A program made the position numbers and the translations under genes. From NCBI RefSeq assembly GCF_001509795.1, contig NZ_LLZN01000071.1, forward strand, positions 1 through 57,419: DNA of 57,419 nt, written 5' to 3'. Positions 44,514 through 51,193 of the stretch are shown here, piece after piece. Within the stretch, counting starts at the first letter, position 1; every line of letters begins with the position of its first letter. The DNA is from Streptomyces sp. NRRL WC-3605. Its GTDB lineage: Bacteria; Actinomycetota; Actinomycetes; Streptomycetales; Streptomycetaceae. Below the pieces are notes generated by a model. The model had not been told where the DNA came from, made no database searches, and saw only the letters and a program-made list of their open reading frames with translations.

Positions 44514-44773
44514 TTCGCGGCCTCCGCGACTTCCTCGACGCGGACGGTGAAGTCCTCGATCACGGTGTTGGCGAGGAAGGATTCCGCAAGATCGTGGATG
44601 CGGGCGAGCGCGGCATCGTCGACCGGTCCGTCAACTTCCAGTTCGAAACGCTTTCCCTGACGTACGTCCGAGATGCCTTCGAAACCCAGTCGCGGCAGTG
44701 CGCGCTGCACCGCCTGGCCCTGGGGGTCGAGGATCTCCGGCTTGAGCATGACGTCGACTACGACGCGTGCCAC
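44510..44773 (-). CDS. purS: FGAM synthase subunit PurS
   Basis: An 87-residue protein matching PurS throughout: [49 protein letters not shown]. It bridges PurQ and PurL in the complex. The GTG at 44773 was chosen because GGGAG lies 5 nt upstream and the N-terminus fits the family; the GTG at 44779 overlaps that site. First gene of purS-purQ-purL. Confidence 0.94.
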   Translation of the reverse strand: MARVVVDVMLKPEILDPQGQAVQRALPRLGFEGISDVRQGKRFELEVDGPVDDAALARIHDLAESFLANTVIEDFTVRVEEVAEAAK

Positions 44774-45107
44774 GTGCACTCCCGGTGGTGTGGTGCTGAG
44801 CAGGTTCCTGCAAGGTGCTTTCAGACTACCCGCACAAAATTTCTACGCGCGTCGACTTGTAGGAACCTACGTGACCGCGCTCACGACGGGCACCCGCCGG
44901 GCCACGCGGTGAAAAGTTCCGGAAAAGATCCCGGATCGACACCCGATGCCTATTGCGCACGACCCTCTCCGCACACCACGCTTCCACCGAAGTCGCTCCG
45001 CTCCTTCTTGCTTTTGGACACGCGGAAGGATTTAGTCGAGCTTCACATTGCATTGTCGGGCACGGTACAAATGAATTGTCAGCGTGCCGTACGAAGGGAC
45101 CATATTC
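44774..45107. promoter_or_regulatory. 334-bp divergent control region between purS and lsr2
   Basis: AT-richer than the surrounding DNA (for example cacaaaatttctac at 44832 and ttgtaggaacctac at 44858). It must contain the purSQL promoter on the minus strand, though no clean -35/-10 pair was found there, and the lsr2 promoter on the plus strand. Lsr2-type proteins favour AT-rich DNA, so this gap could be self-bound. No gene seen. Confidence 0.45.
45042..45071 (+). promoter_or_regulatory. lsr2 promoter
   Basis: TTCACA (-35, 45042-45047), an 18-bp spacer and TACAAA (-10, 45066-45071) give a leader of about 30 nt before the GTG at 45108. An ACAAATGAATTGT near-palindrome overlaps the -10. Confidence 0.5.
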
Positions 45108-45425
45108 GTGGCGCAGAAGGTCGTGGTCACTCTCTTTGACGACATCGACGGCTCAGAAGCGGCGGAAACGATCGCCTTCGGACTCGACGGCAAGTCGTAC
45201 GAGATCGACCTGAATGAAGCCAATGCCAGCAAACTGCGTAAGGTGCTCGCGCCCTACGTGGAGGCCGGCCGCAAGCGGTCGAGGTCGGGCAAGGCGTTCA
45301 AGCAGACGGAGGTCGCCCCCGATCCGGCGGCCGTCCGCGCCTGGGCGCAGGCCAACAAGATGGAGGTGCCGGCCCGCGGCCGCATCCCCAAGAAGGTCTA
45401 CGAGGCGTTCGCCTCGGCGCAGTAG
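45108..45425 (+). CDS. lsr2: Lsr2-family nucleoid-associated protein (105 aa)
   Basis: The N-terminal dimerisation domain (AQKVVVTLFDDIDGSEAAETIAFGLDGKSYEIDLNEANASKLRKVLAPYVEAGRK) and the C-terminal DNA-binding domain (VRAWAQANKMEVPARGRIPKKVYEAF) with the RGR AT-hook-like motif are both present. Lsr2 bridges AT-rich DNA and silences horizontally acquired genes in actinobacteria. The DNA-binding helix reads AWAQANKMEVPARGR rather than the more usual WARENGHEVSDRGR, which suggests the second Lsr2 paralogue of Streptomyces. The GTG at 45108 has AAGGGA 8 nt upstream. Confidence 0.93.
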   Translation: MAQKVVVTLFDDIDGSEAAETIAFGLDGKSYEIDLNEANASKLRKVLAPYVEAGRKRSRSGKAFKQTEVAPDPAAVRAWAQANKMEVPARGRIPKKVYEAFASAQ

Positions 45426-45428
45426 GCC

Positions 45429-45466
45429 GGTCCGCGGGGCGGGTCCTCAGGGCCCGCCGGCGGACC
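45429..45466 (+). terminator. Terminator of lsr2
   Basis: Nested arms GGTCCGC/GCGGACC and GGCGGG/CCCGCC begin 4 bp after the stop codon. Confidence 0.65.
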
Positions 45467-45503
45467 CGCGGGGCGGTGCGCCCGGACCGGTGCGACAACC
45501 GAC

Positions 45504-45534
45504 TTGCGCTACCCCCCTGCTGATCAGCTAATGT
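45504..45534 (+). promoter_or_regulatory. Promoter of tRNA-Gly(TCC)
   Basis: TTGCGC (-35, 45504-45509) and TAATGT (-10, 45529-45534) with a 19-bp spacer, about 50 bp before the tRNA. Confidence 0.45.
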
Positions 45535-45583
45535 CTGGAGCACGCCAGCGGGCAGGGCCGAAAAAGTCCAGCTCGCCGAGCAT

Positions 45584-45655
45584 GCGGGTGTAGTTCAGTA
45601 GTAGAACATCCCCCTTCCAGGGGGAAGGCGCAGTGTGCAATTCCTGTCACCCGCT
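45584..45655 (+). tRNA. tRNA-Gly (TCC) with an atypical T-arm
   Basis: A 72-nt cloverleaf: acceptor GCGGGTG/CACCCGC, D-arm GTTCAGTAGTAGAAC, anticodon TCC in CCCCCTTCCAGGGGG. The T-arm reads GCAGTGTGCAATTCCTGT in place of a canonical arm such as GCAGGTTCAAATCCTGT, so the invariant TTC of the T-loop is missing and only about four stem pairs form. The acceptor and anticodon arms are intact, so it is probably functional. Confidence 0.88.
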
Positions 45656-45735
45656 CTGCACCGCCGTACCGACCATCCTTGTGGATCAGGTAGGCTGGTG
45701 CCCGCGCCGATCGGTGAGAGCCGGTCGGAGGCAAT

Positions 45736-45808
45736 GCGGACGTAGCTCAGTTGGTAGAGCGCAACCTTGCCAAGGTTGAGGTCGCGAGTTCGAGCCTCGT
45801 CGTCCGCT
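45736..45808 (+). tRNA. tRNA-Gly (GCC), copy 1
   Basis: A 73-nt cloverleaf with anticodon GCC in CAACCTTGCCAAGGTTG. The acceptor GCGGACG pairs with CGTCCGC and the T-arm GCGAGTTCGAGCCTCGT is canonical. A TAGGCT box lies about 43 bp upstream (45690-45695). Confidence 0.95.
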
Positions 45809-45816
45809 CGGCAATG

Positions 45817-45847
45817 AGACCCCGGTCCTTCAGGACCGGGGTCTTTT
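45817..45847 (+). terminator. Terminator after tRNA-Gly(GCC) copy 1
   Basis: AGACCCCGGTCC/GGACCGGGGTCT arms around TTCA, followed by TTT; a canonical intrinsic terminator. Confidence 0.9.
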
Positions 45848-45873
45848 CGTTGCCCCAAGCCCCCCACGGCTTC

Positions 45874-45900
45874 TGACATTTGTCATGCCGAGTGATGACA
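45874..45900. promoter_or_regulatory. Nested palindromes upstream of the ABC exporter operon
   Basis: TGACATTTGTCA (45874-45885) overlaps TGTCAT-N8-ATGACA (45881-45900). The TCAT...ATGA pattern resembles DesR-type NarL response-regulator sites. It sits 44 bp before the ATG of the ABC ATPase gene, whose operon encodes a NarL-type regulator; autoregulation is inferred. Confidence 0.6.
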
Positions 45901-45943
45901 GCGCGCACTGCCTTCCGCCCGTGACCGGCGGAAGGCTGAGGCC

Positions 45944-46921
45944 ATGGACAACGACGAACACGAGCACGTGATCGAGGTCACCGGCCTGCGGCGTGTCTAC
46001 GGGGGCGGGTTCGAGGCGGTGCGCGGAGTCTCCTTCTCCGTGCGCCGCGGTGAGGTCTTCGCCCTGCTCGGGACCAACGGCGCCGGCAAGACGTCGACCG
46101 TGGAACTGCTCGAAGGGCTCGCCCGGCCCGCCGGAGGGCAGGTGCGGGTGCTGGGGCACGACCCCTTCGCCGAGCGGGCCGTCGTACGGCCGCGCACCGG
46201 GGTGATGCTGCAGGAGGGCGGCTTCCCGTCCGAGCTGACCGTCGCCGAGACCGCGCGGATGTGGGCGGGGTGCGTGAGCGGCGCCCGGCCCGAGAGCGAG
46301 GTCCTGGAGCGCGTCGGGCTGGCCGGGAAGACCGGCGTCCGGGTCAAGCAGCTGTCCGGCGGGGAGCGGCGGCGCCTCGACCTGGCGCTCGCCCTGCTCG
46401 GGGACCCCGAGGTGCTGTTCCTGGACGAGCCGACGACCGGGCTCGACGCCGAAGGGCGCCAGGCCACCTGGGAGCTGGTCCGCGAGCTGCGCGACGCCGG
46501 GACGACGGTCCTGCTGACCACGCACTACCTGGAGGAGGCGGAGGACCTCGCGGACCGGCTCGCCATCCTGCACGAGGGCCGGATCGCGGCCACCGGCACC
46601 CCGGCCGAGGCCACCGCGGCCCAGCCGTCGCGGATCTCCTTCCGGCTGCCGGACGGCTACTTCCTGGGCGACCTGCCGCCGCTCGGCGAACTCGGCGTGA
46701 TCGGGCACGACGTCGACGGGCGCGTCGTCCGGCTGCGCACCCGCACACTGCAGCGGACTGCCACCCGGCTGCTGGTGTGGGCCGAGGAAGCCGGGCTGGA
46801 ACTGCTGGGGCTCGACGTGCGGTCGGCCTCGCTGGAGGAGGCGTTCCTGGCGATCGCCCGCGAGACGTCCACGGGCCGGCAGGGGGCCCGCACGGAGAAG
46901 GAAGAGGAGTACGCGGCATGA
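45944..46921 (+). CDS. ABC transporter ATP-binding protein (325 aa)
   Basis: The nucleotide-binding subunit of an ABC-2 type exporter. Walker A is GTNGAGKT (about residue 43), the signature LSGGERRRLDLAL (about 143), Walker B VLFLDEPTTGLD and the switch His TTHYLEEAEDL. The C-terminal ~100 residues form the extension typical of drug-exporter ATPases (SASLEEAFLAIAR). It overlaps the permease gene by ATGA. First gene of a four-gene ATPase-permease-kinase-regulator operon. Confidence 0.94.
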   Translation: MDNDEHEHVIEVTGLRRVYGGGFEAVRGVSFSVRRGEVFALLGTNGAGKTSTVELLEGLARPAGGQVRVLGHDPFAERAVVRPRTGVMLQEGGFPSELTVAETARMWAGCVSGARPESEVLERVGLAGKTGVRVKQLSGGERRRLDLALALLGDPEVLFLDEPTTGLDAEGRQATWELVRELRDAGTTVLLTTHYLEEAEDLADRLAILHEGRIAATGTPAEATAAQPSRISFRLPDGYFLGDLPPLGELGVIGHDVDGRVVRLRTRTLQRTATRLLVWAEEAGLELLGLDVRSASLEEAFLAIARETSTGRQGARTEKEEEYAA

Positions 46922-47694
46922 GCGACGCGATCACCACCCCCGCCGGACGGATGACGGCCCTCGCCCGTGCCGAGCTGACCCTGCTCGGCCGGAGCAGGGG
47001 AACCCTCGTCGCCGCCCTGTTCGTGCCGCTGGTGCTGCCGTTCAGCGTGTGGTCGGCGACCAAGGACATGGACCTGGAGAAGACCGGGCTGACCCCCGGA
47101 ACCGTCATCCTGCCCGCCGCCATCGGCTTCTCGCTGCTCTTCGCCGTGTACGGGGCGCTCGTCGGCGTCCTCACCGCCCGCCGCGAGGAACTCGTCCTGA
47201 AGCGGCTGCGCACCGGCGAGCTGCGGGACGCCGAGATCCTCGCCGGGTCCGCCCTGCCCGCGGTCGCCACGGGGCTCGTGCAGTCCGTGCTGCTGGCGGC
47301 CGGCTGCATGATCCTGCTCGACGTCCCGCTGCCGCCCGCCCCCTATCTGGCAATCCCCGCGCTGCTGGCCGGACTCGTCCTGTGCGCCGCGCTGGCGGCC
47401 CTGACCTCGGCGTTCACGCGGACCACCGAGAGCGCCCAGGTCACCACGCTCCCCGTGATACTCGTCTCGATGCTCGGCTCGGGCATGGCCGTCCCGCTGG
47501 AGGTCCTGCCCGACCGGCTGGCCTCGATGTGCGAACTGCTGCCGCTGACACCGGTGATCACGCTGATCCGGGGCGGCTGGACCGGCGAGCTGTCCGCGTA
47601 CGAGACGCTCGGTGCCGCCACCACGGCGCTGGCCTGGACGGTCCTCGCCGTGTTTGCTGTACGGCGGTGGTTCCGGTGGGAACCGCGGCGCTGA
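46918..47694 (+). CDS. ABC-2 type transporter permease (258 aa)
   Basis: Six hydrophobic segments in the ABC-2 layout (GTLVAALFVPLVLPFSVW, GTVILPAAIGFSLLFAVYGALVGVL, LPAVATGLVQSVLLAAGCMILL, YLAIPALLAGLVLCAALAALTSAF, LPVILVSMLGSGMAVPLEVLP, GAATTALAWTVLAVFAV). The cytosolic coupling segment TARREELVLKRLRTGELRDAEIL is typical of drug/lipid exporters. It starts within the ATPase stop (ATGA). Substrate unknown. Confidence 0.92.
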   Translation: MSDAITTPAGRMTALARAELTLLGRSRGTLVAALFVPLVLPFSVWSATKDMDLEKTGLTPGTVILPAAIGFSLLFAVYGALVGVLTARREELVLKRLRTGELRDAEILAGSALPAVATGLVQSVLLAAGCMILLDVPLPPAPYLAIPALLAGLVLCAALAALTSAFTRTTESAQVTTLPVILVSMLGSGMAVPLEVLPDRLASMCELLPLTPVITLIRGGWTGELSAYETLGAATTALAWTVLAVFAVRRWFRWEPRR

Positions 47695-47711
47695 CGAAGG
47701 GGTACGAAGGC

Positions 47712-48938
47712 ATGCGCGGGCCCGGCAGGTGGTGGCGGGGGAAGAGCACCCCGGCCAAGGTGGAGACGTACACCCGGGGGTCGTTCCACTTCTTCGCGGT
47801 GATGGAGGTCTCCGCGGCCGGGGTGCCCATGGTCCGCCAGGTCGGCGGGGCGACGGGCGCGTGGCTGCTGCTCCTGGTCTGCGTGCACGCCGCGCTCTGC
47901 ATGGTGACCGTGTCGCACGCCGTGGACTGGGTGCGCGGGAAGCGTGAGCAGCCGCTGCGGCTGATGTGCGCTCTGGGCGCGGCCACCGCCGCGATGGCCG
48001 CGGGGAGCTTCGCGCTCTCCGAGTACGGGCCGGACCACGACGGCCTCGACGCGGCCGTCGGCGGGGTGTTCGGCGTCACCATGATCTTCGGGGTGGGCAT
48101 CGTCGCCCTCGGCATCCGCGAACGCAGACACGTGTACGCGCTCGTCGCGGGCTTCGCCGCCGGATCAGGGCTCCTCGTGCTCGCGATCACCGGGGTTCCG
48201 CTCGAAGCGCTGGTCCTCGCCGTGGTCGTGCTGCTGGGCAGCGGTTTCGTCTCCTTCACCGCCGTGTTCTCCGTCTGGCTGCTGCGGGCCGTCTTCGAGC
48301 TCGACGAGGCCCGTGAGACCCGGGCCCGGCTCGCGGTCGCCGAGGAGCGGCTGCGGTTCGGGCGCGATCTGCACGACGTGATGGGGCGCAACCTGGCCGT
48401 CATCGCCTTGAAGAGCGAGCTGGCGGTGCAGCTGGCGCGGCGCGGGCGGCCCGAGGCCGTCGAGCAGATGATCGAGGTGCAGCGGATCGCGCAGGAGTCC
48501 CAGCGCGAGGTCCGCGATGTCGTACGGGGCTACCGCGAGGCCGACCTCGGTGTCGAACTCGCCGGGGCCCAGGGGGTGCTGACCGCCGCCGGGATCGTCT
48601 GCGAGGTCACCGGGGAGACGGACGGGCTGCCCGCGGACGTGCAGTCGGCGCTCGCCTGGGTGGTGCGGGAGGCCACGACCAACGTGCTGCGGCACGGGGA
48701 TGCCGAGCGATGCGCGGTGGGTGTGCGCAGGACGGAGGAACGGGTGGTGCTGACGGTGGAGAACGACGGGGCCGCGGCGGCCTCGGACGGGGGCGGGGGC
48801 TCCGGCCTCGCCGGGCTGCGGGAGCGGCTCGCCGCCGTGGACGGCACGCTGGAGGCCGGCCGCGTCGGCGAGGGGGCGTTCCGGCTGGTGGCGGAGGTGC
48901 CGCTGACGGACGCCGGGGTGCGGGAGACCGTCGTATGA
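47712..48938 (+). CDS. Sensor histidine kinase, DesK/NarL-type (408 aa)
   Basis: Five or six membrane segments in the first ~200 residues form the sensor. The HisKA_3 dimerisation domain has the phospho-acceptor His in RFGRDLHDVMGRNLAVIALKSELAVQL, followed by the DVVRGYREADL linker. A compact HATPase domain contains VVREATTNVLRHG (N-box) and SGLAGLRERL (G-box). No extracellular sensor domain is evident, so the signal may be in the membrane, as for DesK-like kinases next to ABC exporters. The ATG at 47712 has GAAGGGG 9 nt upstream. Overlaps the regulator by ATGA. Confidence 0.92.
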   Translation: MRGPGRWWRGKSTPAKVETYTRGSFHFFAVMEVSAAGVPMVRQVGGATGAWLLLLVCVHAALCMVTVSHAVDWVRGKREQPLRLMCALGAATAAMAAGSFALSEYGPDHDGLDAAVGGVFGVTMIFGVGIVALGIRERRHVYALVAGFAAGSGLLVLAITGVPLEALVLAVVVLLGSGFVSFTAVFSVWLLRAVFELDEARETRARLAVAEERLRFGRDLHDVMGRNLAVIALKSELAVQLARRGRPEAVEQMIEVQRIAQESQREVRDVVRGYREADLGVELAGAQGVLTAAGIVCEVTGETDGLPADVQSALAWVVREATTNVLRHGDAERCAVGVRRTEERVVLTVENDGAAAASDGGGGSGLAGLRERLAAVDGTLEAGRVGEGAFRLVAEVPLTDAGVRETVV

Positions 48939-49549
48939 GCGGGCCGGTGCGGCTGCTGCTGGCCGACGACGAGCACCTGATCCGCGGCGCGCTCGCCACG
49001 CTGCTGTCCCTGGAGGACGACCTGGTGATCGTCGCCGAGGCGGCCACCGGTCCCGAGGCGCTCGCCATGGCGCGGGCCCATCAGCCCGACGTGGCGGTCC
49101 TGGACCTGCAGATGCCGGGTGCCGACGGTGTGAAGGTCGCCACAGCGCTGCGGGCCGAACTGCCCGGGTGCCGGGTGCTGATCGTGACCAGTCACGGGCG
49201 GCCCGGGCATCTGAAGCGGGCCCTTGAGGCGGGTGTGCGCGGGTTCGTCCCGAAGACGGTCAGCGCCCAGCGGCTCGCCGAGATCATCCGGACCGTGCAC
49301 GGCGGAAACCGGTACGTCGACCCCGAGTTGGCGGCCGACGCCATCGCCGCCGGGGACTCCCCGCTGACCGCGCGGGAGGCCGAGGTGCTGGAACTCGCCG
49401 CCGACGGGGCGCCCGTCGCGGAGATCGCGGAGCGCGCCGCCCTGTCCCAGGGGACGGTACGGAACTACCTGTCCTCCGCCGTCTCGAAGCTGGGCGCCGA
49501 GAACCGGCACGCGGCGGTGCGCCTCGCGCGCTCCCGGGGTTGGGTATAG
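48935..49549 (+). CDS. NarL/LuxR-type response regulator (204 aa)
   Basis: A receiver domain (VRLLLADDEHLIRGALATLL, phospho-acceptor Asp in VAVLDLQMPG, the Thr/Ser in VLIVTSHGR, and Lys in GFVPKTVSA) followed by a LuxR helix-turn-helix (LTAREAEVLELAADGAPVAEIAERAALSQGTVRNYLSSAVSKL). Partner of the preceding kinase; probably controls the exporter operon through the nested palindromes at 45874-45900. Its TAG stop codon is embedded in the -10 box (TATAGT) of the next tRNA. Confidence 0.95.
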   Translation: MSGPVRLLLADDEHLIRGALATLLSLEDDLVIVAEAATGPEALAMARAHQPDVAVLDLQMPGADGVKVATALRAELPGCRVLIVTSHGRPGHLKRALEAGVRGFVPKTVSAQRLAEIIRTVHGGNRYVDPELAADAIAAGDSPLTAREAEVLELAADGAPVAEIAERAALSQGTVRNYLSSAVSKLGAENRHAAVRLARSRGWV

Positions 49550-49550
49550 T
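49545..49550 (+). promoter_or_regulatory. -10 box of tRNA-Gly copy 2 overlapping the regulator stop codon
   Basis: TATAGT contains the TAG stop (49547-49549) of the response regulator and lies 21 bp before the tRNA, so the tRNA promoter extends into the regulator gene. Confidence 0.6.
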
Positions 49551-49571
49551 GGTTCCCGCGCCACGGCGCAT

Positions 49572-49644
49572 GCGAACGTAGCTCAGTTGGTAGAGCGCAA
49601 CCTTGCCAAGGTTGAGGTCGCGAGTTCGAACCTCGTCGTTCGCT
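49572..49644 (+). tRNA. tRNA-Gly (GCC), copy 2
   Basis: The same 73-nt body as the copy at 45736 except for a compensated change in the acceptor stem (GCGAACG with CGTTCGC) and one T-loop base. Anticodon GCC. Confidence 0.95.
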
Positions 49645-49653
49645 CCAGAGCAG

Positions 49654-49681
49654 AGGCCCCGGTCATCGACCGGGGCCTTTT
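49654..49681 (+). terminator. Terminator after tRNA-Gly copy 2
   Basis: AGGCCCCGGTC/GACCGGGGCCT arms with an ATC loop and a trailing TTT. Confidence 0.9.
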
Positions 49682-49738
49682 GCGTGGGGCGGGGGCCTTC
49701 GCGAGGGGCTGGGCCGCGGCGCGATAGCGTGCGTGACC

Positions 49739-50182
49739 ATGACACGCAGCTGGACCCTGCCGACCCGGTTCGCGCTCGGCGGCGCGGTCCTCGCGGTCGG
49801 CTTCCTCCTGATCGGAAACCCGGGCGAGGCCCTGTCCGTCGCCCTGGTGTTCCTGCTGCTCGCGGCCCTGCACTCACCGCTGGCCTTCCCCAGGTCGGTC
49901 GGCGCCGAGGAGGCGCGGCGGCGCGGCGCCGCCGACGGGCGTCCGGTCGTCTACTGGCGGCCGGGCTGCGCCTACTGTCTGCGGCTGCGCCTCCGGCTGG
50001 GCCTCCGGGCCCGCCGGGCGCACTGGGTGGACATCTGGCGGGACCCGGCCGGGGCGGCGGAGGTCAGGGCGGCCAACGGCGGCGACGAGACCGTGCCGAC
50101 GGTCGTCGTCGCCGGGCGGCCGCACACCAACCCGGATCCGCGCTGGGTGCGCGAGCGGCTCGCCCCGCCGGGCCGGGACTGA
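49739..50182 (+). CDS. Membrane-anchored glutaredoxin-like protein (147 aa)
   Basis: Two N-terminal hydrophobic segments (FALGGAVLAVGFLLIG, ALSVALVFLLLAALHSPLAF) precede a glutaredoxin fold. The active site is RPGCAYCLRLR (CxxC at about residues 80-83), followed by WVDIWRDPAGAAEVRAANGGDETVPTVVVAGRPHTNP with the cis-Pro TVPT. Mycoredoxin-type proteins reduce mycothiol-mixed disulfides, so this may be a membrane-tethered version. The -10 box TAGCGT (49725-49730) ends 8 nt before the ATG at 49739, indicating a leaderless mRNA; the GTG at 49733 would lie in the promoter. Convergent with purC, 7 bp apart. Confidence 0.85.
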   Translation: MTRSWTLPTRFALGGAVLAVGFLLIGNPGEALSVALVFLLLAALHSPLAFPRSVGAEEARRRGAADGRPVVYWRPGCAYCLRLRLRLGLRARRAHWVDIWRDPAGAAEVRAANGGDETVPTVVVAGRPHTNPDPRWVRERLAPPGRD

Positions 50183-50189
50183 ACGTCCC

Positions 50190-51089
50190 TCAGCTCCAGC
50201 TCATGCCCGTCAGCCGCTCGTACGCCTCCACGTACTTGGCGCGGGTGGCGTCCACGACGTCCTGCGGCAGCGGCGGCGGGGGCTGCTCGCTCGCCCGGTC
50301 CCAGCCGGAGGCCGGCGAGGTCAGCCAGTCCCGGACGAACTGCTTGTCGTACGACGGCTGCGCGCGGCCCGGCTCCCACTGCTCGGCCGGCCAGAAGCGC
50401 GAGGAGTCCGGGGTGAGGACCTCGTCGGCGATGACCAGGGTGTCCCCGTCGAAGCCGAACTCGAACTTGGTGTCCGCGAGGATGATGCCGCGCTCCCGGG
50501 CGATGTCCCGGCCGCGCGCGTACACGGCGAGCGTCGTCTGCCGCAGTTGGGCGGCGGTGTCCGCGCCGACCTGGCGGGCGACCTCCTCGTAGGAGACGTT
50601 CTCGTCGTGCTCGCCGACGGCGGCCTTGGTGGCCGGGGTGAAGATCGGCGCCGGCAGTTCCGAGCCGTCGACCAGGCCCTCGGGGAGGGCCAGCCCGCAG
50701 ACCGTCCGGGTGTCGTTGTACTCGGCGAGCCCGGAGCCGGTGAGGTAGCCGCGGGCCACCGCCTCGACGGGGACCATCCGCAGGGACTTGCAGACGAGGG
50801 TGCGGCCGGCCCAGTCGGCGGGGGCGCCGTCGGGCACGTCGGTGCTCAGCACGTGGTTGGGGACCAGATCGGCGAGCTGGTCGAACCACCACAGGGAGAG
50901 CTGGGTGAGGATGCGGCCCTTGTCCGGGATCTCGGTGGGCAGCACCCAGTCGTACGCGGACAGGCGATCGCTGGCGACCATCACGAGGTCACCGGCCTCG
51001 TTCTGGTACAGCTCGCGCACCTTGCCGGTGTGCAGGTGCACCAGGCCCGGAACCTGAAGCGGTTCGGGCTTTTCTACGAATCCGGACAC
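50190..51089 (-). CDS. purC: SAICAR synthetase
   Basis: A 299-residue enzyme joining CAIR and aspartate. Motifs: LVHLHTGKVRELYQ, MVASDRLSAYDWVLPTEIPDKGRILTQLSLWWFD, SLRMVPVEAVARGYLTGSGLAEY, DTKFEFGFDGDTLVIADEVLTPDSSRFW. The GTG has GGAGG 4-5 nt upstream. It is a single-gene unit on the same strand as the other purine genes. Confidence 0.97.
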   Translation of the reverse strand: MSGFVEKPEPLQVPGLVHLHTGKVRELYQNEAGDLVMVASDRLSAYDWVLPTEIPDKGRILTQLSLWWFDQLADLVPNHVLSTDVPDGAPADWAGRTLVCKSLRMVPVEAVARGYLTGSGLAEYNDTRTVCGLALPEGLVDGSELPAPIFTPATKAAVGEHDENVSYEEVARQVGADTAAQLRQTTLAVYARGRDIARERGIILADTKFEFGFDGDTLVIADEVLTPDSSRFWPAEQWEPGRAQPSYDKQFVRDWLTSPASGWDRASEQPPPPLPQDVVDATRAKYVEAYERLTGMSWS

Positions 51090-51193
51090 GGTTCCTCCCC
51101 GTAAGTCTGTCCAATGCGTCGATTGTCCCGTACGGGGCGCCGGACGCGGACCGGGGGTGGGCGGGGAGACTTGCCGGGCCGGGCCGCGTGAGC

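Noticed and set aside
45084..45107. Earlier ATG/GTG codons for lsr2 (frame from 45084)
   Set aside because: The family N-terminus AQKVVVTLFDD follows the GTG at 45108, which has AAGGGA 8 nt upstream; the extra residues have no counterpart in Lsr2.
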